Assembly: GCF_932294415.1 (NCBI RefSeq)
Contig: NC_065536.1
Coordinates: 31,949,354-32,013,353 of the forward strand
Source: Quercus robur
Lineage: Eukaryota; Streptophyta; Magnoliopsida; Fagales; Fagaceae
DNA: 64,000 nucleotides
Direction: 5' to 3'
The notes beneath the pieces were generated by a model that saw only the letters and a program-made list of their open reading frames with translations, had not been told where the DNA came from and did no database searches. Shown piece by piece: positions 1 to 10,788 of the stretch; the first letter of the stretch is position 1, and each line of letters starts with the position of its first letter. Position numbers and translations under genes: made by a program.

Positions 1-725
1 TCACAGCCTTGTTGAAACGTTTCAAATACTCCCGTAGGCTTTCTCCTTCCTGTTGCCTTATTGTGAGCAAGTAGGAGGTTGGCCTTTTGTGACGTTGCCC
101 CCCAATGAAATGGCGAACAAACGAGTTATTAAGCTATTCAAAATTCACTATTGAGGATGCTGGCAGCTTACTAAACCATACCCTAGCAGCCCCTCTTAAG
201 GTGGCAGGGAAAGACCTACAGATAACTTTGTCCAGGGTCTGTTGAAGGTTCAAAATGGTCCTGAAGGCCCCTATGTGGTCGAGAGGGTCCTTCGTGTCGT
301 CATAGAATTCCAGTTGCGGCAAACGAAATTTCAGAGGTAGAGGGGGCATTCCAAAATGCTGGCTGTGAAAGGTGAATCTATTCGTTTGAGCATGCCATCA
401 AGGTTCATCGTCGTCTTCCTTTCATAGCATTCTTTACTTCGTCAAGTTCCCTTCTTAAGTTCTTCATCATGTGATCATTGTCATGCATGGACTGCCCTGT
501 GTATTCGGTTGCATCTTTTCCCTTACTGTTTTCAGGGCTACTAGCCTCCTCGTCATGTCTGCTACAGCTACGTCGGTGATACGATGCATTGCTGCCCTCA
601 GGACGGGCTCGACGCTTCAACTCTTCATTCTGCTTCATTAGCTCTTGTACATTTTCTGTTAGAGCTTGGATCTGTTGAGCCATCACCACAGGATCTATGG
701 GTGGTGCCAGTGTGGAGTCCATCAA
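1..725 (-). pseudogene. Ty3-type retrotransposon gag fragment, decayed
   Basis: The minus strand encodes the N-terminal part of a plant Ty3 gag polyprotein. An acidic and basic coiled leader (725-405, MMDSTLAPPIDPVVMAQQ...) is followed by the gag core (about 349-1). The core shows the family signature F-R-L-P-Q-L-E-x-Y-D, then D-P-L-D-H-I, then A-A-R-V-W-F-S-K-L-P. Beyond a premature TAG near 131-133 the same frame continues with F-I-G-G-Q-R-H-K and F-N-K-A up to the window edge, so the gag core has at least one stop. A frame change near 400 separates leader and core. The fragment is oriented away from the LTR at 804-1336, as expected for the 5' end of a minus-strand element that continues to the left of the window. 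Not a host gene. Confidence 0.85.
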
Positions 726-779
726 GTGATAGGAGCTTTATCAATAGGAGCACGATGATTTGAGAAAGGATCAATTCGT

Positions 780-803
780 CATTCCCCACAAACGGTGCCA
801 AAC
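780..803 (-). promoter_or_regulatory. Primer-binding-site region of the edge Ty3 element
   Basis: Read on the minus strand, the sequence next to the LTR contains TTTGGCACCGTTTGTGGGGA, the form typically found just inside the 5' LTR of plant Ty3 elements. It separates the LTR (804 onward) from gag (725 downward) and fixes the orientation of the element as minus. The tRNA species was not assigned. Confidence 0.6.
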
Positions 804-1336
804 TGATGAAGCCAAAACTTGACCTCGTCAATATGCTCCTCATCAATATCGATGGACGATCTCCGGTACCTACTGTTAAGAAAAGAAAGGCAAAGGAGGT
901 TTTCATCGACATGAGGCCAACTAAGAATACTCTGATGCTAAAGTCAGCTTATCAGTTCTCAAAAAAGTTTCTCACAATTGTCTCTCTAATTTTTCCTGTC
1001 CCTTTACCTGGGTTCCATTTCCCTTTTTATAGTTTGCTTTGATTTGGTGCAGTTATGTCTGTTAATGCTACTCTAAGCATTTTTCTCCTGAGAGGAATGC
1101 AGCATTAATTGATAATGATGATTCCATTTAAGGTGTAACGGATGACCGTTGAGCCATTATTGCTCTTGTAACTATTCTGACACAATCACTACTTGTCAGT
1201 TGTCCAGATGGCTTTTATTTGTGCCTTCAATGAGTGCTGGCCTGGCTTGTCTCAAAGGACGATGTACGATGACGGGATTTTACGTTTACTCTTGTCCCCG
1301 ACTTCAGTGTGGATAAGATCATCTTTTATGTAGACA
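804..1336 (-). mobile_element. 5' LTR of the edge Ty3 element (approximate end)
   Basis: The LTR starts at the TG directly after the primer-site region (plus-strand TGATGAAGCC) and probably ends near TGTAGACA at 1336. On the minus strand a TATA-like CTATAAAAAGGG lies near 1025-1036, consistent with the LTR promoter. The outer end is inferred only from a CA terminus because the partner LTR lies outside the window. Confidence 0.5.
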
Positions 1337-1362
1337 ATCTTATCTTGATGCTCGTCAATATC

Positions 1363-1620
1363 TAAAATCAGATCTGAAATTGTCTCAATAAAAACTCATT
1401 GTTTTTTACATATAAAATCATATCTGAAATTTTCTCAATAAAAATTCATCCTTTTTCACATCTAAAATCATATATGAAATTTTCTCAAATTTTTTTTTTA
1501 TCATTTTTCACATCTAAAATCAAATATCAGATTTTCTCATTAAAAAATCATCATTTTCCATATCTAAAATCAAACCTGGAATTTTCTCTCCAAAACTCAT
1601 AGATTTTCGCATTAGAATCT
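1363..1620. repeat. About five degenerate 50-bp tandem repeats
   Basis: The unit begins TAAAATCATATCTGAAATTT, continues with TTCTCAATAAAAATTCATC, and recurs at about 50-bp spacing (1363, 1413, 1463 and onward). Copies diverge progressively to the right. The array lies outside the edge LTR, in AT-rich DNA with no coding signal. It may be part of an older LTR whose end is at about 1840-1960. Confidence 0.6.
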
Positions 1621-2395
1621 AGATCTCCACTTTGTCATCAAAACACCATATCCTTGGGATTTTTTTTTCCACATAATTAACATCATATCTACATATTTTT
1701 GCTCAAAATATTGTTTTTCGCGTTAAACATCAAATTTGATTCTTTACATCGAGTAAAATTTAGATATGGAGTCTTTGAATAACATTTAGACATAGATCTA
1801 TTAAAGGTAATATAACATGTTGCATATCCTTGGTCATGGGTACTTAAATGGTCATTTAGAGTTTAGAAGACTAGGCTTTGTCTAGGCAGGATGAGTGCCT
1901 AACACCTTCTTATCCTGTAACCTAGCCCCCGAGTCTAGATCTTAGGTTCATAGAGTAGTTTTCATTGTTGGTAGATTGTAACTAAGACAAAGAGCTTTGT
2001 AATTTTTTACTTAGATTGTAATTAGGACCAAAGCCATGTATAGTTTCTTTCTATCAATTGTCAATGTTCAAATAAATAAGAATTCAATGTTATTCATGTA
2101 CTATGTATTTTTAGTTTTTTCTTTTCTTTTTTTGTGTAATACATAAAAAAATAAATGGCAACTTCACGATAATCAAAATCTCAAACGAGAGGTGCCGATA
2201 CTTTCTCTATTGTTGAGGATGTGGTCTCTCACAACCCCATACCCCACGCACGCAAACACATCTCAATCTTTCTACCTATAGTCTCCCCTCATAGTCTTCA
2301 ACTTAACAAAAATTCAGAATTCTCTTATGCAACTTCCAATCATCATCAATAAAATGACACGTGAGGGATATATAATTCAGATTTTGAATACTAGT
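1621..2395. other. Gene-free stretch with an LTR-like remnant
   Basis: Bases 1840-1960 contain GGCTTTGTCTAGGCAGGATG followed by TGCCTAACACCTTC. A closely related block occurs at about 5350-5400 inside the LTR at 3726-5561, so this is probably the decayed end of the same LTR family. The rest is AT-rich and shows no gene. Confidence 0.4.
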
Positions 2396-3055
2396 TCATG
2401 TGTCCATAGTAAGGCATACCCTACGACCCTTCAAGGCCTCCCTTAGTTTCTCTCTCTCAACAACATAAATGCCAATCACATCTCTAGCCACAGTTTGACA
2501 AGATGGGATATCCCTCATATGAAACTTAGGTTGTAAGGTTGTTAAAAATATTTGAAACCCATACCCTTCAACATACCTAAAAGTAAACTCATCTATTATA
2601 ATCATTTCAGGAAGTGCCTTTCTAGAAGCCTCAACAGTAAAGGTTGTTGGTATAAGCTGAAACACTTCCTCCACATCTATTTTGGGTTCAAACGCTAAGG
2701 TTTGTGTCCCTTTAAGTGCATCTCTATTAGGGTTTTTAACACAATTTGGCACATGATTCAATAAATTAGTAGTACTATGCCCCTTACTATTAGCAAGATA
2801 AGTTTTTTGGCAATAATTGCAAACAGCCTTAAACTGACCCTTACTGATCTATATTTTTTCAAAATGATCCCAAACAGTATATTTTTCCTATTATTACCAC
2901 AATTAGCAGCTTTCTTACTCACCATGCCTTTACCTTTAGGTGAAGTGGAGGAACCTCAACATTCATTGAAGTGGCAATAGGTTCAACTTGGGCAACAAGT
3001 TCAGCTTAGGTAGCAGGTGTTGCTTGGGAAGGGGGTAGATCATTAGAGGGTTCCA
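2396..3055 (-). pseudogene. hAT (RICESLEEPER-type) transposase fragment
   Basis: The minus strand encodes the front half of a plant hAT transposase. Starting from an ATG at about 3055 there is a low-complexity leader with a stop and frame changes. A BED zinc finger follows (about 2870-2740), with V-C-N-Y-C-Q-K, then G-H-S-T and L-L-N-H-V-P-N-C, giving the C2H2 pattern. Next comes the conserved region A-L-P-E-M-I-I-I-D-E-F-T-F-R-Y-V-E-G-x-G-F, and then Q-P-K-F and C-L-T-M-D-T. The coding match stops just where the catalytic core with its DDE residues would begin, at 2396. A TAG interrupts the frame between W-D-H-F-E-K-I and the zinc finger. A truncated, non-functional relic; terminal inverted repeats were not identified. 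Confidence 0.8.
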
Positions 3056-3130
3056 TAACCTAAAGACATCAAATTTAAGCATCAGCAAACTACTAGAGCA
3101 ATGATACTACTAACGAAGTAACAAGAACAG

Positions 3131-3159
3131 ACACACACACACACACACACACACACACA
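3131..3159. repeat. (AC)n microsatellite
   Basis: About 14 uninterrupted AC units. It is followed within 150 bp by CAA/CAAA-rich and poly-A tracts (3221-3268), so short open frames here are low-complexity artefacts. Confidence 0.95.
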
Positions 3160-3725
3160 AGTGACACAACAACAACCACAATAGGTCAAAGTAGCAACAA
3201 AAACAACGACAAAATTAACCAAAAAAAAAAAAAAAACAAAAAAAAAAAAAAAAAACAACAACAACAAGAAGTTAAAAGAGAAACAACAGAAGAGAAATGA
3301 TACCTTTGAGAACCCTTAGCTGTTAGGGATTCGACATTGAAGAGGAAGAAAAAAGAGTAGCCTACTTGAAAAACTTTCAACTCTTGTATAAAATTAGGGT
3401 TTCAATTTTTTAAGTTAGGAAAACAAAATGAATCAAACAAATGAGCAATAAAATAAAATTAGATAAAAATAAAATAAAAATGTGTTAGGATTTCATCTTT
3501 TTAAATTAGGGGTTCATCTTTGAAAAGTGATAATTCAAATCTTTGACCCAACAAATCAAATAAAAAAAATTAGGGTTTCATCTTTGAATCCAATCTCTTG
3601 GTCAGTTTTGGTTTCCTAATGTGTTGCTCAAGAAAAGAGCTATATAGAAAAAGTATAGAGAGAGTGACTACATTGACTAGTCATTATAATTTACAACTAT
3701 AATCCTGTTCAATGAAATACACAGG
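3160..3725. other. AT-rich spacer, no gene seen
   Basis: Contains A-rich tracts and three scattered copies of an ATTAGGGTTTCA-like phrase at about 3405, 3490 and 3570. No coding pattern, RNA gene or clear transposon end was recognised. Confidence 0.5.
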
Positions 3726-5561
3726 TGTAGACACCATATTTTGTACCTGTTAATGAATTTTGGTCCCTGACCCCAATGATGAGCTTGACATATATCAACT
3801 AAGGTTAATTAAAGAGTTCACAATAGTTTAGAAGTAATTACAACTCAAAAGTGCTCAAATCGCTTTGAAATCGATACTGAAAAATAACATTTGCTCACTA
3901 TTTCGACCATAACTTTTAATCCACCAAAAGTGTTTGAGTGAGGTTTATTACATTGGAAATTAAACATCCTGGGCTTCAATTTGAATAAAAAAATTGCCTG
4001 ATTTGGACTTATATTGAGTAGGTTATGACCATTTGAATTTGGGCCAACTGAGCAATCCGATTTTCTGGGTTTTAAAACTTCATTTGAAGGGCCCAAAACA
4101 TTATCCTTTGATATGGGCTGGTCCCTAGACCGTTGGAAACATACAAAGACCATTGAAAAGCCCCCAAAACCCTAATTTTAACTTATAAATACTCATCTTA
4201 TGTTTCCAATCAAAACCCTAGCTAGAAAGAGTTATTTTTTGGCCTCCATCTTCTCTAAAACCCTAATCCTCTTTTCCAAAACTCCCACGCAGCACCTAAG
4301 CACGTTTTTTTACAAATAAAAAACCTCTCTTTAGTTAGTTTTAAGGTAGAAACTAATGTTCTAATTTGATTTCTCAAAAGCTTTTTCAATTAAACTTTGT
4401 TCTTGAGTTGTGATTCCTAAAAACTATTGTGTTCTTTAATTCCCTTATTCTATCAATCTAATCTTTGTGTTGGAGGCACTAAGAGGTTGGTTAAAAAAAA
4501 TCCCAAACTCATAATCTTAAGCAAGGTGAATGTTCTTTCCATGAACCCTTCCTTTCATTTAATAGGATTCACATGAGTTTTTTAATATAGTTTCTGTAAT
4601 TGTTTTATTTGATTTGTTTGTTGATTTTCATTCTTTTAATATGTGTTAATATGATTTTAGATTTTTTATAATCTGTTTTAGGTTGTTCTTCTTTTATTAT
4701 TTTAGTTTCATGTAAAGTTTAACATGTTTATTTATTTGATGTAGTTTACTATACTTATTGATTTTTTTATTTATTTTTTATTTTTTTATGTTGATGCTTT
4801 GTGTTATTTGTTTTTTGTTAGTTTAGTTTTTAGGGTTTCTAACATGCTTGTTTGATTTCTTTGTTTATATCTTTGAATGATTAAATCAATAAAAATGTGA
4901 TTTTTCAGTTCTGTGTTAAAGGATGCATACGAATCATCGAGTATGCATGCGCATGGTTTCGACTATGTGTACACATAGTTGAGTATACATACACACCCCG
5001 AACCCAGATTAGGGAAAAAACTTATTTTGATCATTTTCACATTTTTTTTTTAAATTCTGTTTTAGGTTGATTATTTGTGTTTAATTATTTTCCATGTTTT
5101 TTTGAGTCTTTTTGCCATGCTTGGTTTATTTGATATCTTTTCCTTGTGTGTTTTATTTAATTGTCAACTTTCCATGTTTAATTTATTTTGTTTGATTGTA
5201 TTTTATTTGTTTCCTTTTATATTGTGATGTGATTTTTAACATTTTCTGTGTGTTATTTTCATTTAAGTGTATGATATATGTTTAGGTTAAAGATTAGGGC
5301 TCTTTTAATAATTTCTTTGTCTAAATATGGCATAGCAACAAATAATGGAGGCTAGGCCACAAGTCGGGCAGTCTTGGATGCCTAACACCTTCCCAATTTG
5401 TACCTAAACTCTAGACACATAATCTGGCATGGAGACCTATACATGTAATTAAGTGGCCCAAAAGGTCCAATATGGTTCCTAGACGTAATCTAGGTGGCAA
5501 CTCCATTTTTCACCCTTTGCCATGGTCCACTCCAAAGGCCAAGGCGTACTCCCTTGTGCCC
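3726..5561. mobile_element. Long LTR of a Ty3/Tat-like element, probably solo
   Basis: Begins TGTAGACACCATATTTTGTA, a start typical of long plant Ty3 LTRs, and appears to end near TTGTGCCCACA at about 5561. Bases 4180-4290 carry a run of AAACCCTA-like phrases and a TATAAATA motif, as in LTR promoter regions. Bases 5340-5540 contain the block TGCCTAACACCTTCC and GGTGGCAACTCCA seen in LTR ends. No primer site or gag follows, which suggests a solo LTR. A five-base target duplication was not convincingly found, so the right edge is uncertain. Confidence 0.45.
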
Positions 5562-6278
5562 ACAACTAGATACTATATTTTGTAATGGAATCAAGCACCT
5601 GCAACTCTATGGCCCAAAAAAATTTCACAAATATAAACTTTAAGTTTTAAATAATTTGAAAAAGATGATAGACCCATATCTCAAAATAGAGAAAAATGGA
5701 GAAGAAAAATGAAGAAAATATGCCTGAGACTAAAAAGTTAAGGCCAAGAGGCTAAGAAGACTTAACCCATGGTGGAAAGAAAGTAAGGCAAGGAAGCAGC
5801 AATGTTATGGCATGGTGATGAGGCGGCGACAGCAGCAACTAGGGTTTGGAGAGGAGTATGGAGAGTGTGGAGTAGAGAGAGGAGATTAGAGAGACTAGAA
5901 AGAATGGAGACTGAGGTTATGAGACAATGAGATGAGGATTGTGGCTAAGTCAAAAAATATGTGGTCATGTGGAAGTGGAACTGTGGAAGATGTTTGAAAC
6001 TTTGTTTTGATTTGAAATTTAGCTGTTCTGATTTGATTTTGGATTTACTTGTACGTTTTAGTCAGCGTGTAAGTCTTAATAAGTCAGTACTTTAGTCTTA
6101 TTGCTTCAGTCTCCACGTTTTCTCCTAGAAAGAAACCAAAAATAATAATTTAAAAGAAAAAATCTGAAACCTTTGGTCGATTCTAGGTAATAGGCTATAT
6201 TTATGAAATTTCAAATTGAATCATCCACAAGTATGGTGAACAACTAGTAACTTTTGATTCTTCTATACCTTATTATCA
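5562..6278. other. Gene-free spacer
   Basis: Includes a purine-rich stretch at about 5690-5960 (GAGA/GGAGA-rich on the plus strand). No long open frame, splice-linked exon or transposon end was recognised. Confidence 0.5.
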
Positions 6279-6397
6279 GGGACAAACTCGGGGGGGCCAA
6301 GGGGGCCTGACCCCCGATCCAAAAAAATTTATTTTTACTTATTATTTTTTTCATTTTTGTAGTTGACCCCCTTTTCTAAAACTTTAAACTCTCCTCT
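6279..6397 (+). mobile_element. One end of a Tip100-like hAT element
   Basis: CAGGGACAAACTCGGGGGGG and the G/C-rich stretch after it resemble the CAGGG(G)C-type terminal inverted repeat of plant Tip100-like hAT elements. It is interrupted at 6398 by a Copia-type LTR. The opposite end was not found, so this is a single-end call. Confidence 0.45.
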
Positions 6398-7165
6398 GTT
6401 AGGGTCATATTTTCTATGTATTAGCTTATCCTTTAAAAAATGCATTTTACTTGTAATTGGGTAGATCTAAGATGGGTTTAATGTATCAAGAAGTGTGTTT
6501 CTCAAACATCACAAGTTCATTAAAGACATGAAGATTGAACCAAGAAACAAGTGAAAAAAAGCTGAAATAGTGAACCCTGTACCTAGTCTTGACACTAGCA
6601 TCTATCGATACTTAATGAGTAATTCTTGACATTAAGGTCGACACCTCTTGATCTATCAAGCTTCACAAATCTAGAATTCTTAAATCTAAATTTCAGCCCA
6701 TAATGACTTTGATTGCTAGGGTTTCGTTCACTAAACCTCTAAACTATATAAAAGCTTTATATTAAAGTAATCAAAGACACAGAGACTCAATTAGAGAACT
6801 CATACACTCTGTGAGAAGCTATTGCGCAATTGCGCTCTTGTGTGCTTTAGGGTTTTGTAACCAAGTGCTTCCAGATCTTCAACGTGCTTTGAAGTGAAGA
6901 ACTTTGCATCCAACAATAATCAATCAGTTGTTGGGAAGTCAAACATGTATTGGGATCCCTGTAGATAGGAAGAAGTCTCTACAAGATAAAGTCCAATCAG
7001 GAATTGGAGTAAAGGTTCAACTGTAAGTTGGTATTTTGGAATAGTCCAGGGTAGTGGAAAGATTCTTTATACTTGTAAATGCTTGTTCTTGATTAGTAGA
7101 TTCTTGAGAGTGGTGACTTGAAATTCACTCGGTGAGATTTTTGCCTTGCAAGAGGTTTTTCAAAG
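6398..7165 (+). mobile_element. Copia-type LTR, plus orientation, truncated
   Basis: Starts TGTTAGGGTCATATTTTCTA. It shares successive blocks, in reverse orientation, with the nested LTR at 20641-21661: AATGCATTTTACTTGTA, then GGTAGATCTA, then AGTGGTGACTTGAAATTCAC. An ATATAAAAG promoter motif at about 6745 sits in the expected place. Homology is lost at about 7165, so the 3' end is missing. Not coding. Confidence 0.6.
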
Positions 7166-7594
7166 ATATTTTGGCATTCAATAGAAATTATGAAATCAAG
7201 AAATTAAGGGTTACATAAGCTAGGGACATGATAGTGATATTAATCCAGTCCTAGTGGCTTATGGGAATATAGTGTGGTGGAAGGACATAGATATAAAATT
7301 GTAATTAATGAGACCTCATATGTAATTCTCTAATCTTTAGGGGTCAATTTCAATGTGTTGATGGGAATTATTGCAATCTATAGAAGTTCAAATATTTTCT
7401 TGATATAGTTGAGAAAATTTAGGAATAATTTTAAAAGAGTTTCAAGCTAAGTCAATAACATTCAAAAAGTTGTTGATTGATCCTACAGTTGAAGATTAGG
7501 ATCCCAAAGGATCCCACATCCAATCTCTCTCTCTTAATTAAAAAAAAAAAAAAAAAGATTTTTAATTATCACATTAAGAGTTGGCCATCAGAAC
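7166..7594. other. Spacer without recognised gene
   Basis: AT-rich sequence ending in a 16-base A tract at about 7541-7556. No domain-bearing frame was seen. It could be a further degraded retroelement. Confidence 0.4.
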
Positions 7595-8746
7595 TAGACA
7601 TAGCAAAATGGGTTAGAATTTCCTAATGTGACCCTAAAAATTCTCGACCCGAACCCAAATATTTTAACTCAAAGCAAAAACGGTTTGACCCGTGACTCGA
7701 CCCAATTTTTTGTGAGTTAACCTAACCCAACCCGCAATCTGAACCATTTGTTTAAAACTTTTTTTTGGGTAAAAAAATAAAATTAAGACACTATTAGTTT
7801 AATTGTATGTTGTGAACTTTAAGGAAATATTTGAGACCTTTACATAACTGCATGCAAATGATTTGAAAGATAAATGATTAAGGCATTTTGTAATGAGTAA
7901 AGATTTTTAGATATCAAATAACAAAGTACATGCCAAGATGATTTAGTTACAGTAAAGTTAAAAACATATATTTAAAATTATAGACATGTATGAGAAACAC
8001 TCATAAGTGTGAAAAGACTAAAGCCAAAGTATCAATGAAATTAGCATAAATTATGAATGTTTAAGCCTAATTTTTAACAATTCATGTCTAAAATAAACGG
8101 ATTTTCAAAATAAATTATGATATTTTCTAGAGTGTGTGTTGCTTAACAATGACATGATATTCATAAAAAGGACCATGTACAAATAAGTAAACAATCAAAC
8201 TTTAATGTATATTCTCAAATTGAAAGAGAGTGCTAACCACAATTGATAATAGATTATAAAATTAGTTTTCAAGATTATAAATTTCTTATATACTTTTATT
8301 CTTTGTCAAATTAGTTATCCAATAAGGCATTTGTAATTTTGTTTTTATGTTTTGGGATGTTGATATTGTGTAGAAATGAAACTTGTGTATTTGTTTTACT
8401 TATTCTTTGTACTATTTTGTTTTGGTTATTAATGTTGGAATAATTTGTATAATTTTAAAATTATTGAACAAGTATTAATTTGTTAAACTTAGCTCATTCT
8501 TGATATGAGTGGGAAATTCAAAATAATGCATTATACATCAAGTAATTTACTGCGTGACTTTCCAAATGGCAAACATATGTTGTTTTCTTCAAAATAATAA
8601 TAATAATAATTTATGTGAAAAATACAGGTCAACCTAACCTAGCTTGACCCACAATTCAATTGACCCAATCTGTTTTCTAACAGGCTTAAAATGACCTATT
8701 TTAACCTGCAACCAAATTGATCTAACCCGACCGTTTGCCATGTCTA
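7595..8746. mobile_element. Non-autonomous hAT element with 8-bp TSD
   Basis: The left end TAGACATAGCAAAATGGGTT and the inverted right end (TAGACATGGCAAACGGTCGG on the opposite strand) are matching imperfect terminal inverted repeats, followed by subterminal CCAACCC/GACCCGA-rich motifs typical of hAT elements. The flanks are ATCAGAAC (7587-7594) and ATTAGAAC (8747-8754), an 8-base duplication with one mismatch. That length is diagnostic of hAT insertion. The 1152-bp interior has no transposase frame, so it depends on another source for movement. Confidence 0.8.
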
Positions 8747-8799
8747 ATTAGAACTACTAAGTGATACTAAAGTTATCTAAAAGCCCAAAAGGAAATTGA

Positions 8800-9220
8800 G
8801 AATGACCTTCACAGTTTTGTTCTCCTCGAACTCACTGAGACAAATCGCGCAGCGATCTAGTACTTCGCATCCCCACGATAAGAGCAAGAATCATGGTGGG
8901 TCCATTTTTTGATTCTTGCTCTGAGAAGAGTTTCTTGGCAATCTGTATCTGCCAAGTCGGTAGTCTTGGCCTTCACTCACAGTCTCACAGTATCAGATGA
9001 AGACTCTTACGAGCAAATTACGCAATTAAAAATTAAGAGAAGCTCAATCATGTAGCTAACAAAAGCGTAATTCAAATAGCTTTCAAATGGGCTGTTGTGG
9101 ATAGGTGGCATTGATGGTGCAGCTGTTGATGACGTGGCATTCAAAAACGAGTTGATAATCACTGTATTGGGTTGATGAAGCAAAGGGAGTGATTCCATGG
9201 GGTAGGGTGCGTTATAGTCT
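8800..9220 (-). pseudogene. Broken partial copy of the ATL RING-H2 gene
   Basis: Two pieces match the intact gene at 10789-11400 in the same order and strand. The N-terminal piece (about 9200-9080) carries the Q-P-N-T ... S-F-x-x-A-T-S-S-x-A-A-P-S region, followed by a hydrophobic segment. A second piece (about 8905-8800) carries the start of the RING finger, C-A-I-C-L-S-E-F-E-E-N, preceded by the cognate of the intact copy's D-P-A-I-I-L-A-L region. The middle of the gene and the second half of the RING are missing, and stops interrupt the joining region. A hAT element ends 50 bp to one side and a MITE starts a few bases from the other. Probably a decayed duplicate of the neighbouring gene. 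Confidence 0.8.
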
Positions 9221-9227
9221 ATAGTGG

Positions 9228-9533
9228 GGAAAATTTGTTGTTTAGCCTTAGTTGTTGAACTATGTAGCCAAATAGTCCCCTCTTCAAACTATGTAACAAA
9301 ACACCATTATTTTGGAATTCAATATTACTGATGTCGAGTTCTAACTAAAACTCGATATTAGCAATGTTGAGTTCTATGTAAAATTTTTAAATAAGTTGAA
9401 GTGACAAAACATACATAGAACTTAATATCAGTAATGTTGTGTTTCAAAACAGTGGTATTTTCTTATATAGTTTGAAAATGAGACTATTTAGCAAAATAGT
9501 TTAAAAAATAAAACTATTTAGCCATTTTTTCCC
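9228..9533. mobile_element. MITE with about 110-bp terminal inverted repeats
   Basis: The left arm (GGAAAATTTGTTGTTTAGCC...) is the inverted, diverged copy of the right arm ending ...AGCCATTTTTTCCC. Both arms carry AAATAGTC and the motif ATTACTGAT followed by a TCGAGTT-like end. Flanks TATAGTGG and TGTAGTGG form a possible 8-base duplication. Long arms and a minimal spacer suggest a Mutator-like or hairpin MITE; no coding content. Confidence 0.65.
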
Positions 9534-10339
9534 TGTAGTGGGCAATGGTTTCATTCATAGGTTTAAGTGTTTAACTAATAAAGAAGAATAGAAGAATGAA
9601 AATAATAGACGCACTTCCATTGGATGTTCAAATACAACCCTCTAATATACCTTGCTTTATTCTTAATGAAGCATGAAAGCTTAATCGCACAAGCTAGAGT
9701 GCCAATTGCACAAGAGAAAAAAGTGTTGGGTCTCAAATAATATTATCACTAATATTACCAAATTTAAATAGCAACTACACATAAGAATACAAAATATTTA
9801 CATGGAAAACCATTTTCCTTTAAGAGAAAAATCACGGGACAAATTTTGAATTAATTTCATTATTATCAAATCAATTATAATATCTCTTATGTATGTCTCA
9901 CGGTTAAAGAAAAATCTATTTTGTTTTTCTTTGCTCTCACACACACTCTTTTGTGTCTCACAGCTAAAGAAAAACCTTCTTGTTTTTCTTTACTTTCACA
10001 CACACACTAATTATTTATCTAGAAGGCAGAAACACTTTGCTCTCTCCTCTCTAACTTTCTTTTCTTCTTCTTTCTCTTATCCACATAGCTCTCCTTGGCT
10101 ATCTTTTCAAAGGCGGTAACACTTTGCTCTCTCTTCTTTGCCTATTTCCCAAACGAAAATTTATCTTTTCTTTCTTGAATTAGGAATACGTTACTTCTTT
10201 AACAAGATTTAGATTTTTCTTCCATATCAAGGAATAGTATTTCCTTCCAAACCAAAGAAAATCAAATTAATTTTTTCTTTTTCAACTATAATACCTAATT
10301 GACTCTCCAAGTCACAATTGAAATTTGAAGCAATTTTTC
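9534..10339. other. Spacer with LTR-like and pyrimidine-rich tandem sequence
   Basis: Bases 9895-10010 contain two copies, about 58 bp apart, of GTCTCACGGTTAAAGAAAAA plus TTTTCTTTGCTCTCACACAC. Bases 10025-10135 repeat AACACTTTGCTCTCTC. The upstream text (ACATGGAAAACCATTTTCC and ATCACGGGACAA) resembles a retroelement LTR, but no boundary could be fixed. No gene. Confidence 0.45.
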
Positions 10340-10378
10340 AAAAAAAAAAAAAAGTTTTTTTTTGGGGGGGGGGGGGGG
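10340..10378. repeat. Compound homopolymer run A14-G-T9-G15
   Basis: Fourteen A, one G, nine T, then fifteen G in direct succession. Long G runs are rare in this AT-rich region and prone to sequencing error, so the exact lengths should be treated with caution. Confidence 0.85.
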
Positions 10379-10425
10379 CGGAGGAAGCAGAAACATAATT
10401 GTGTTCTATTTGAGATGGAGAGCAA

Positions 10426-10430
<5 letters not shown>

Positions 10431-10461
<31 letters not shown>
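10431..10461. repeat. (TA)n microsatellite
   Basis: About 15 TA units, 330 bp beyond the end of the RING-H2 coding region. Confidence 0.95.
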
Positions 10462-10466
<5 letters not shown>

Positions 10467-10788
10467 AAAAGTATGTTCTAATGGGTTTATAACACACACC
10501 CTCACCAACAATATTTATAAAAATTTACCAAAAAAAAAACACTAGAACATGGTGAATAACAAGTTACTTTTGATTCTTCTGCGTACACCTTGGTATCTTA
10601 CATCGGTAGTGTAAAATTAAAGCACAAACTAGATGTGAAAATAGCGTAAAATAAAAAACGATTAGTAATGACTGTATACTGTCTATATACAGGTAGTATA
10701 AGCGTAAGCTTACACTAATCAGAAACTCGACCTTCTTTAATTTACAACATAACTCGAATTACCAAGCTCGAACAACTCCTGTTCCTCC

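Noticed and set aside
3082..3380. Phe/Leu/Cys-rich minus-strand frames.
   Set aside because: Translations of (AC)n and poly-A/CAA tracts.
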